From: Strongylocentrotus pallidus
Lineage: Eukaryota; Echinodermata; Echinoidea; Camarodonta; Strongylocentrotidae
DNA: 33,493 nucleotides
Direction: 5' to 3'
NCBI GenBank assembly: GCA_030265145.1
Contig: JARBES010000129.1
Span: 34,443,439-34,476,931 of the forward strand
Shown here piece by piece: positions 13,801-25,800 of this stretch (the first letter of the stretch is position 1; every line of letters starts with the position of its first letter). Both the position numbers and the translations under genes were made by a program. The notes beneath the pieces are model-generated. The model was not told the DNA's origin. It saw only the letters and a program-made list of their open reading frames with translations, and ran no database searches.

Positions 13801-16800
13801 CATCTCCTTAGCTCCGACCCCATCTCCTCCTTCAGCAAGACCTCCACCTTGTGCTCCTTCCTCTCCTCCCATAGCACCAAGCTCCATCTCACCAGCCATC
13901 TCCTCCTCTCCTTCCTCCTTCTCCTCGATGTCCTCCTCATCTGAGGCGGCTGCACTGTTTGCTCCTGCCTCCATGGGGACCACGCCAGCCTCCTCCTGCT
14001 CCTTCTCAAACTCCTTCTGTTGAGCAGATGCTTGGAGTGTCTTCTGGATGCCTTCAAGCCACTCCTGAAGATTGACTGCAGTCTCTCCAGATTTTCTGTT
14101 TTTATATAAATATAGTTTGTCAGTTAATGCTTGTCGCTGATCTTCAGTAATTTGTCAGAGAGCAGATGATGTAAAGTTTCAGAATTATAATTCCAAGTCT
14201 TCCACATCACCTATGAAGTCTCAAACTATCATCTCATTCAAATACAATACATTGTTTTTATTGTATGGATTTCAAATAGCCCAGCTGTCAAATCCCACAA
14301 TCATTCTATGATTTAATCGAACAGCTCTTCCCATATGACAGCACAATCAATGAACACTCCTAAACTGACACAAAGGGATTTGAGGATATATGCAATTTCT
14401 TCTTCAATTTCCTCGTCCAGTTCTGCCCCCATTATATCCTCTACACACTATTTTCAATAAGCAGAAGAAGATGAAGGAAACTACTGCTCAAGACAAGACA
14501 GATTTGAAGTGAAAACCTCTCATACACTCACCTTTCAACTGGTGCACCTTCTTGGGTAGCATTCTGTAATCCAACTACAGAGGGCAGCAGAGGTATGACT
14601 GTATTACTTAGCGTCTCACACAGTGGACATAGGAACTGATGCTGACTGATGTCATAGTTCAGGATCCCTCGCATTCTCAGGTTCCTTCTTTGCTCCTTGG
14701 CAAGCAGTGATTCAAAGAACCTATGCATACCAACAAAAATATTTAAAAAATAGGAATCAGATTGTAGCCCTAATTCTTCTTTTTTTGTAATCTTAAAACT
14801 AAAAACGACAAACAATAGCAATTTATATAATGACAAGCATTATAAAGGAAAATTAGTTTGACTAAAATTGCAACGTTGGAGGAAAAAGAATTGGTATGAG
14901 CAAAGTGAGAGTATTCTGTGTGGTCATGTAAATGATGTGGTGACAAGCTTAACAGTAATCTTTTATTTTATTGCATCCATTATGATCACAATACAATTGA
15001 TACATCCATTATAATAACATTACAATGTTCATTGAATTGGTAATGATGGTACATGTATAATGTAAGTTGACTTACCCTTGCCAGCATGTTGAATGCATGA
15101 TGTGACCACATGTACTCACATTGGTACCCCAGTACAGATCAGAACTAGCAAACAGTGGATCAAACTTCTCTGTATGGTCAAGTAAAGAATCACAATTCAA
15201 AGTTTTATTCACAGACTATACAGTGCTACAATGAGCTTCATGGACTAGCATTGTGCATTTACAAATAGACAAGTTTGTGTAAAGGAATATTAAAATGCAG
15301 TATTATCATTAATATTCTTTAAATGAATCCCAAATGAGAATTTGAATTGGCCATTAATTAAATTCAACTTAACTTGCAAAATATATCTAACTGTAAAATG
15401 GAAAACGAAACAATTCATTAGAATTCAAATTTCCTGAAGCATCTTACCCCCATCTTCTATTGTTTTCTGTCTTGCCTTTGAAAGAACTGTGGATCTGAAA
15501 TGAAAACAGAAACAAAAATTATGTTTACTTCTTTTATTGATGTCCTAATGGATGTATGGTGATTGCTTGTTAAACATACAGAATGACATGTAATATTATA
15601 ACAGCTGCTATTTCAACTATCTTAGGTTGCATATGTCACCATTTACTTTGTAAACTAATGCTAGGCATAGCCAATTGTCTGCAGATGATGGCTCTGAATA
15701 CACTTACTGTAGTTTAAATTAACATTCGATTCTCAGTACCAAAATATGTAATGGTGATTGGAGAGAAACAACAAACATATGTTATCTCTGGAATGCATGC
15801 AAGCATGATAACAATAGACATTCCATAGTGATCCACAGGGGTGGAGAAAGTGAACAAACCTTGAGAATTATTGATAATTTCTATCCCTTCTAAGGAATGT
15901 TATTCACTTTCTTAAGACTTACTAATGGATGTACGGAAAACTTCAAATCCAAATACATAGTCACTGCTCTCGGGATACCTTTCATCGTTTTTAATCCAAC
16001 CAATTGACATAAACAAACTAGATCATAACCTGCTACAGGTCTTACCTTTGAATGAAAGCAGCAAGTACCATAGCTTTACCATCGAAGGTGATATCTTCTT
16101 CCTCCTGACAGAGGATACAGGTAGCTGTTGATGATTCAGCCATTACTGATGGACTATGCCGAGGACCCAGGCAGCATGGATAGTCATGGGCATGTACATC
16201 ACTGTGGGGATATAAACAACAGAACGAGTTCACATCATTATTTGATATATGAAATGGACATGCCAGAAAGTTTTTTTTTTTAATATTGGTCTATCATCCT
16301 AATTACTACATGAATTCCTATTTTCCAAATTAATATAGAGTGGGCTACAGAGTGTAACTTGTCTTTGCTCTTGATGGATTGCTAATCTTCTTCTTATTAA
16401 TACAAACCTGCTACGACAGAAAATATAAAAAATTTGTAGGAATACTATATTATCAGTGCTCCATTGTAGAGGCAGCACCGTTAGAATGCTGAGTACACGC
16501 AATAAAACACTAAGGGCAGGAGTGTCTTCTCCCTGACTAACAGTTTCTTTAAATGTACATCTACATACCCTGTCTCCATGCTACAAGTGGAAGCAGTTCG
16601 GTGACGGGGCGAACTGCCCTCATTGGTGGCATCAAAGAATTCTGGGTTCTCTCTGATGAAGTTTTTCTGCATGGCTGACATCTGTTTCATGAGATGTTCT
16701 CTTCTCTTCCTGGCCATCTCCTGTCTATTCCTCTTCTCCTCTGCTTCCTTGTCTATCTCCTCAGCAGACCGAGCAGCCGGGGCTGGGGGAGGCTTCATCT

Positions 16801-19800
16801 GGGTGCTGGTTGAGTGGCCAGCTAGCTTCAGCATCGCCTCATATTTCTACAAAGAAATCAAATGGTTCAGGGATGAGTTTTGAGGGTTTGTAGATTTGTG
16901 TGTGATACGGTTACAGTGACCAAAACAAAAAGGCAATCCCACCGATTAGTAAATCTTTGTTGTAAGAATGTAGAATAATATAGTATTGCTTTGACATATT
17001 ACTGAATATGCATGAGCTTTTCTTTACTTGGGGGTCCATACTGACTACACCCTTCATCTCATGACCTCTGCATACTGGATGAGCTGCTTAAGAATGCAGC
17101 ACTATGGTGTCATCCCTATTCCAGTGCTTTCTCTGCTCAATCAGATTTACAATAACAACAAGATGAACATTTCATAGAGTCAAGTGTTTGTTTATACTAT
17201 TGTTTATCTATTAACATGCATACAAAATTTTCACTCTAAAACTATGAATATATTAATAAAATAGAGATGAAATCAATATCCGAATAAACTTTATGCGTAA
17301 ATATAAAACATGGAGGAAACGATGGAGTATCTCACCTTGATGAGCCATTCCAAGAAGTCTTTGTTAGATTCAATCCTCTGATGTCCAACCAGGCTCTGAA
17401 GTGCTTCAAACATGTTAGGTGATCCTGTCAACAACAAAAGAGTGAGTAATTCATCTTCACTGATTTGGGTTTGATTAATCTTCAAACAGTAAACATTTTA
17501 GATTCATTTCTGATTCTTCTTTTTGTGGGGGGGGGGGGGTGTAGTAGAATTCTTTACTTTACAGTGCTAGAACACAAGTTCAGAATATACATACATATCA
17601 ACTATACTTATTGTTTACAAAAGCTAGTGCAGATTTTTTTTCAATTATACTGTTTTTATTCAAGGCACAAGACACCTACTATATTTACAGTAGGCTTGCG
17701 GGTGCACCATGTGAGAGAGAGGAAGGATTGAGGAGTCCTGAAAAGGACTCTTGGTAATCTTTCTTGAGTGTGTGTAGTCCTGAAAAGGACTGTTGGTCAT
17801 CTTTCTTAGCTTATAGTTCTAAGGAGAACTATAGCGCTTGGAGAGGATGAGTGGCGGGAGTGGCTACCCGCAAGCCTACTGTATATCTACATCACCATGC
17901 AAGCAGATACTTACAAGCAGCATCTTACCTACTATATTGTTTTTCATTGTACTGTAGGGGATAATCATATGTTCATTAATAAAGTGGATTAAATTAAAAG
18001 AAAAATTATACCTTGTGCTCCTTTGATGATGAAAGTCATTGGATTGCCTTCTTTATGACTGGCCTCTGCTTCTATGAGAGCTACACCTACCAGGTACAAG
18101 GTCTGTACAATGAAACAAAGTCATATATCATTTAAATATTGAATGCAAACAAAAATGAGACTGGTGGATTGAGAAGACATCCCTATTAAATTTCTTGAAA
18201 AAAGTCACTTAATTCAAAATACTTTTAGAAGAAACTCTCAACCTCAATAATTAAAAGAATAAGACTGATATTTAGTCATTTTGTCTTCAAATCCTTATTT
18301 CTAAGCTACATACATAGGTATTCTCTTTCCTCTATCCAGCCCCCATATATTCATCAATGATGCATACATATCCATCCATCCATCCATCCATCGGTCCACC
18401 CGTCCATCCATTATCAATAATAATAATAATAATAATACATTATATTTCTATAGCGCTTATTACAATGTTTCAATCCATCCGCCTGTCCAACCAACCATAT
18501 ATGCTCTTATTGCTGAATACATAGTCATAGTCACATTGATCCATTCAATATCCTAGTATCCATCGACTTCTTCCTTTATCCATACATATATCTCTGCTAA
18601 GAATCTTACCCTATGTACAATGTTATCAGTGAGGTGGATCCCCTTAGGTTTCCTAATCCTGACCAGCAGTGTCTTGATGATAAACATGAAGGTATCACTA
18701 TATAGGATCCTCAGGAGAGGCTGGAAACTTGGCATCAACGCTGGCATCGCATAGGGTAGAATCACTGAAGGGTACATAAGATACATCTCATTAAACTTAT
18801 AACACACATTAAAGAGAGGATGAAAACTATTAGGATGTATTAAAAGAGACATGATGATAACGTTAAAAGGTTTGGAACAATCATTGAGAGATACCATATG
18901 ATAGAAACAAATGAAATACAACTCATGAAACACAATGACAATGACACACATCACGAGAATGAAAGAGAGAGAGACAGAGACGCAGAAAGTGAGAGTGATA
19001 GACAGAGACAGTCAGAGAGTGGGGGAGAGGGGGAAGGGTGTGAGGGGGTGTGAGAGTGGGAGAGAGAGAGGGGGGGGAGAGAGAGAGGGTGGGACGAGAG
19101 AGAGAGAGAGAGAGGGGGAGAGAGGGGGAGGGGGGAGATACAGAAACAGATACAGAGGTAGAGGTGAGAGAAATGTGTTGATATCTTACATTGTGGTTTG
19201 TCTTCCTGTTTCCTCCTTTGTCTGATTTGTTCTTCTGACTGCATTTTGAAACAAGTGGAAAGTCAAATTCATTCTGACAATAAAGACAAGTGGATTCTGT
19301 CATAATAATAATAATAATAGTTATTCCTTATATAGCGCATTTCAGGACCGCAGGCCCTCTCAATGCGCTTTACAGATATATATTATTACCCCGGTCATCG
19401 GATTCATGCTTACCCGCACACAAGGTATGCACATTCTCCACTCCCAGGGGAGCATTCCAGCCAGTCGCCATTTTACAAGCGCCATTGCTAATCAAACCCC
19501 ATTAGCTTTCGCATCCTACCGGGTACCCATTTAACACCTGGGTGGAGAATGTCAAATGTAGATCAATATCTTGCCAAAGGACATTAGTGCCGTGGTGAGA
19601 CTTGAACCGCGGACCTTGTGATCCACAGTCCGCTGACATATCCACTCGACCACGACACTGTCATGCTTGAATATCATTGAATACAACATCTAACTTCATT
19701 CTTATGCTTTATGGAAGATCAAAATCAAAAGATACTTAAAAGTAATCAAACATTGTTAAAAGGTTACCAACAAAGCGGAACAGCTCTTAACCCAATGGAG

Positions 19801-22800
19801 ATGATTTCATTTTTATATTATAGCATGCATTTCAACTGATTAAAATCTAGTAATCTTTTCACTTGACCTATTTAAGGTCTTAACTATCTCAAGATATGTA
19901 ACATGATATCTAAAGAGTACTGGTCTGATGTAAGCATCCTTCTACCACCCCATATGGGCAGACAAGCTACATGAAGACATACTGTACCTTTGTCTGATCC
20001 ACTTTAGAGTAGTGGTAGAAGTATGGAGAGTACTCATCTAGACATGATGCCTTTAACTCATACATTCCTTTCCCTACACCACCAGCAGGTTTCCTACGAG
20101 AGGTGGAGATAAGTTTATGGACATATGAAATATAGCAAGGAAGTAATGACATACATAATAAATATTTCATCTAATGGGAACATTGCCAGCAATCTAACCT
20201 AAAGGCGGAATAATTTCCTTTGCTTTAATTATCATGTATTTATTCTATTTATCGTAATTATTCTTTTAGTACAGAGTTTCATAACAACAAAAGGAGATTA
20301 GAATGTCCATTGAGGCAGCTGCAGAGGGAGAGATTCTCTAGATTAAAAAAAATAATGAATTTGAAGATGAAATGTGTAAGATAATGTTAAAACTTACTTG
20401 AAGTCAGCAATGTCATGTATGACTGACTCCATGCCTGTTTCATGGCAGTGCTGGAAAAGAAAGAATACAGATAATGAACAATTAGGGTCAATTTGCAATA
20501 CAATTTTGTTTATCATACATTGACTTGTAAAAACAAACAAAATACAGTGTCTACACTTGTGTAAGGTGCACTAATTATTTACATCACATTATCTAGGAAT
20601 GGGCTGATTGTTTCCCACTCTTTTTTAAAAACAAGATATGAGGTACCTTTCGTATTATGCGGTTTTATTAATTTTCTAACATCAAATGAAAAAAAATGGC
20701 AACTTACATCTTCAGGTAGTGCTCTGGTGAGTTCACTATGAGCCATAGGACTGATACAGAGTTGATGTAGTACTTCTCTCCTAACTCTAGCCTCATCAGA
20801 TACATTACCTACTCCCTTCACATACCTCTCACCTAAAAACCATGCAACAAAATACCATGTGATGGTCAGTCACAGGGGGAAAGAAGATGATCATGTTTAA
20901 TACAAAAGGGAAATAAATTATCTCATAATTCAAAACTGTACATGCATACATCTATTTGTCATAATGAATTTGAAAGGGGATATCTGAATCATGTTTTCAT
21001 ATTCATTTCTGAGTTATGATATAAATCCTCTAATGCTTAATTTTTAGAGCATCACCTAACATTAAAAAAACATGTATAACATAAAGGATTTTATAGTGGC
21101 TGTGGTTATATTTTCCTCTCTTCTCTTGTTTACATACATTCAGGTTTTCATGGTATCAATTTTAACAGTGCATGAACTCATTGTGAATTTCTATAGGAAT
21201 GACAAACTATACGTCATTTATAAATTTGAAATGTAGGCTTATAAATAATCATTTCAAGAACTTACAGAACAGGACAATAAGCAAGCCAAGAAACTCCTCT
21301 GTGATGATAGGAAGATGAGCACTGCAGTCCTGAAAGAAGCAAAACATAGAATATCCTTATTATCTCCATACTATAATATTAATTTGAAATATGGTATAAA
21401 TACTGTATTAAAGACACTACTAATCTGAGGTAAATCACTCTCAACATTCATGTGATCGTTTTTTTTTAATTTTTAGAGGTAAATAGCTACACCATGCAAC
21501 TACCGATTAGTCATCTTGGAACAATTAACCTCAACCATTGCCAAAAAAATATGAATGCATTTTTGTTTACATGGGCTAGCTTTAGTCTACCATAACAATA
21601 AAATTCCTAGTGGTTATCACACATTCTATTCTCAAAAGAACTGCCCTATAATGAATTATGTGCCAAATTTTTTATGTTTAAAGACATTGAGTGATCTTCA
21701 ACGGTCAACAAACATTGACCTCTAGGTTTACCTCTGGTGATTTGCTCTCTTCAAAGTCCCTTGTCCAGCATCTAACCAGATCAAAGCGAGTGACCAGTGA
21801 TGCCATGAAGTCATTAGGTTCCATCAAGCTACCACCAATCTGTCAATGAGTCAAGATAAAGCATTTTGAAATACTGTGTTATACATGTATTGTTCTAACA
21901 AATAACCCTATCATTTATATCCTAAAAACAATCTGTCTGCTACATATAAACTTGATTTATATGTAAATTATCAAATGGTATTACCATGTATTAAATAGTT
22001 AAGTTTCTGTATTATATATGTGGACATTAAAACTGGAATCTTGAATACCGTATGTAAAGAGCAGGGGTGATAGTGAGCGCTAAAAAAATAAATAAAACAA
22101 AAACAAAAACTTCCCCCCTCCCCCCTTTTGAGTGAGAAAATTGCGATAAAATCTGGAAAATAGGGGTAAAATCTGGAAGACAGAGGGTAAAATCTGGAAG
22201 AAGAAAAAAAAAATAGAGAAAGCATCCCAAAAAAAAATCTGGAAATATCATTGACATATTGTTTCCATGTGTATTTTTATCAGCAAGTTGTTAACTGAAA
22301 GCCCCAAAACAACATTAAAGCTCATTGCGCTCTTCTGCTAAACACAGAAAAGCACTCAGAGTTACCAGTAAGCAGAGGATCATTAGCATTACATTGCCCG
22401 TAACTTCAACAACATGTGCTTATTCGATAAAAAAACTACTCAAATTAGGTAAGTACCATCCATTTTCTCATTGTTAAGTCAATAAAGTGAAAAATCCCTG
22501 TCATGTTTAGAAATTGTGCAACGTTATAGCAGTCAACACCTAATACAAGCAAGTTACCCAAACTATGTTTTGTGGCATCGCATGCGCAAGTGCTAAAGAC
22601 CTTCTGCCCGTGGCAGGACTGTATTGTAATTCTTAACTTAATTCCTGACTTAATACAGTGTATTGAAGCTAGATTCAGACTTTATCAGGTTTTAAAATAG
22701 GCGAGGTTCAAGAAGTTTTAAAATCAGGTCCACTGAATGGACACAAACAGAAAGAAAGCAGAAACCTCTTCAATATGAATGTTTACCAGCAATTATGTAA

Positions 22801-25800
22801 ATATGACAATTGTAATATTAATGATTTCAACAGCCAGATAATATTCAATCTAATAAAAAATATTTTAAAAACCCAAGAGATTCCTGGTTGGTTGATTCTA
22901 AAAATATATAACGGGGGCGGGGGGGGGGGGGGGGGGGGGTATANNNNNNNNNNNNNNNNNNNNNNNNNNNNNNNNNNNNNNNNNNNNNNNNNNNNNNNNN
23001 NNNNNNNNNNNNNNNNNNNNNNNNNNNNNNNNNNNNNNNNNNNGAATGATGTGCCAAATTTTGTATGTTTAAAGACATTGAATGATCTTCAATGCTCAAC
23101 AAATATTGACCTCGAAGTTTACCTCTGGTGATTTGCTCTCTTCAAAGTCCCTTGTCCAGCATCTGACCAGGTCAAAGCGAGTGACCAGTGATGCCATGAA
23201 ATCATTAGGTTCCATCAAGCTTCCACCAATCTGTTAATGAGTCAAGATAAAGCATTTTGAAATACTGTATTATACATGTATTGCTCTAACAAATAACCCT
23301 ATCATTTATATCTTAAAAACAATCTGTCGGCTACATATAAACTTGATTTATATGTAAAATATCAAATGGTATAATTACTATGTATTAAATCCATTTTGAA
23401 GTTAACTTTGGGTTTTTTATATGTGGACATTAAAACTGGTATCTTTTATTTTTTTATTTCCCCCCCCCCCCCTCAACCATTCAGGGATTCAGGATTTCAG
23501 GGGGGGGGGTGGCATCTAACAACCATCCCCCCTTTTGAGTGAGAAAATTACATTTTTTTTACTACTTGCTAAATATGTCCTTCTATCAAGAGTGGATCAT
23601 ACTGAAATTTACCAAGAAGATCATTTGGGATCGGACTCCCATGAAAAAATTTATTCAATCTAATAAAAAATATTTGAACAAGGGAAATGCTCTCGGCGGT
23701 CTCGCCTGCATTACGCAATTCGATATGATAAAAAATTGAAGTTGGGACATTATTTATAGGCAGGGTGGCCCATTAGCAGGCCCCAAAAAATGAAATCCTC
23801 TGAATATAATCAGCATTTTTAAGTGAATATTGACTTAGAATCATCAGAAGAAATATTTACCATAATTTGCATCAAGATTGATAACTTGAATGAAATATGA
23901 ACAAATAATAAAAATTGATTTATTAATTCTCACATTAAGTTGTGAAAACATAATCAAAAAATCCTAAAATAACCTTTGAACTTTACTTTGTGACCTGGAA
24001 TTTGTGTCATAAGATTTGTGATAGTTGATAACCCTTGGGTACAAGTTTCATGGAATTTGAACAAACACTTTTGAAATTATGCTAAAAATTCAAAATCTTG
24101 ATGTTGATGCCACAACTAAGTCGACGTTTGCAGACCAGAAATGACATTTGACCTTGATTTTGTCACCTGAAATTCTGCTCACATGATTGATAATACTTGA
24201 TAACCCTTTAGTCCAAGTTTCATTGAATAAGGACATACACTTTCAAAACTATATTAAAAATTCAAAAACTTAACCTTAGGTTAAGTTTTCAATGTTGACG
24301 CCACCGCCGTCGCCGCCGTCACAGGAAAATTGGCGCCTTAGTCTCGCTTTTTGCTACACAGGCGAGACAAAAACCTAAGAGATTCACAGTTTGTTGATTC
24401 TAAAAATATGGTATATCAATTATCATTAAACATGTACAGTAAGGGAACTGAGTGTTGGTCCATAGTCCATACCAACCGACCGACCATGGACTTTGTTCCT
24501 CTATAGTGATTTGTTTCTACGATTTGTTTAACCGCCACTTTTGAATCAATACCACTCATGCGGATTGCAGTTGTATTAGCTGTGAAGTTTTACAATAACA
24601 TTACAGGATACTCCAGTGCCTGGTAAATGGTATGTTATTTTGTTTTTCTTTCTTAATTTTAACATAAAACTGAATGGCATAGATGAGATTGTGGCCTTAC
24701 CAACAATTCACAGTATATCATTTTGATTGAGATGGAAGGAAATTCATAACTGATGTAATTATCACACACTATCAGTAACTTTTGTATCGAGAGAGAAAGT
24801 TAAAGGGTCATGCCCCTTAATCAGTTCTGTTTCCTTGAACCTGTACACATACCTATATTGTGCTGAATAAGTTGGGAATATGTTTATGAACCAGGATTAT
24901 TAAACATGGTTTTATGTTACCGGTACTTAATTTTTTTTCACAGTCAAGCAGCATTTTGATGATAATGTATGATGCACACAAACAAGTGATGCTATTAAAG
25001 GAAAATGTACTACATGTATGTGTTGAAACAATTACAAATTTGTGCTATAGTAGTGCTGTGAGTTAGCGTTCAGTTTCAATATCCAATCCATTTGAACATA
25101 ATATTTTATGTTAACAGTTGAAACGGGATAATGAACACTAAGGTCGTTGGTGAGAAAACCAATAACCTAGATTCTGTTTCGTTAAGGTAACATTTTCCCT
25201 TGTACATATACCGCCCACCCATAATAACAATAATTTTGGTATTGTAAAGTGTTGACCTGTAGCATAATGAAGTACATGTAGACCATATTTTGGAATGCTA
25301 TGTTAGACCATCTTGTGATATCAAATTTCTTTCAGATTCTCTCATCCTTCAAACAATCAATTATTGGAGATACAGAACTGACAGTGAAAACTTCAAATGG
25401 GACATAAGAAAAGCTGAATCAACGTCTGCACAACTGAACAAGATCAACTTCTTCATTGCTCAATCTTTTACTTAATTCAAGTTGAAGCATAGCACAGAGG
25501 AACACATTACCTTCTCAACTTCTCAGGACTCAGGGATACAATTTCAACAATATTTCAACCTACAACTCCTGGCCAAGCTTATTCAATTCAACACTTTTGC
25601 AGCCTAGATTTTGTAGTTCTGTCTAAATCGTCCTTCAATCAAGAGTGGATCAAGATCAAGAAGTTTACCAAGAAGATCATTTGGGTGGAAAAGATGGACT
25701 CGAATGAAAAAATACACTTATAGAGGAATCATTGCTGTCTCCATAGAAAGTCTGGATATCAGCAAAAACAAAAGAGCAGCAGCCAAACCCTGGTGAAAAC

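Larger units (their letters stand above)
11698..17397. repeat. Duplicated block, copy 2 (exons 14-24)
   Basis: Partner of 5318-11597, and 580 bp shorter. Contiguous with single-copy exons 1-13 upstream in transcription, whereas copy 1 is contiguous with exons 25-32. Ten complete exon pairs give identical protein except for exon 20. Confidence 0.93.

Noticed and set aside
5318-17397. A genuine 5.9-kb tandem duplication giving a double-RING UBR2
   Set aside because: Not excluded, but exon phases clash across the gap, the gap is a 100-N placeholder, and the differences look allelic. Reported as a probable assembly effect.
17687-17882. A histone gene
   Set aside because: No histone coding sequence is nearby on either strand. 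Only the 3'-end-like motifs are present.
18935-19303. Arg/Glu-rich or Ser/Leu-rich proteins over the GA tract
   Set aside because: Frames arise from GAGA/GGGA low-complexity sequence on both strands. No domains, and no splice context apart from true exon 11 at one end.
19580-19657. Functional tRNA gene
   Set aside because: A and B boxes are present, but the sequence continues into a SINE body and tail with target-site duplications, so it is a tRNA-derived SINE head.
22775-23131. ORF spanning the second run of N
   Set aside because: Reads through the gap and a poly-G tract encoding only glycines.
25290-25475. Small plus-strand protein upstream of the Ig gene
   Set aside because: 61 codons, no recognisable features. 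More likely 5' untranslated or intronic sequence of the Ig gene.
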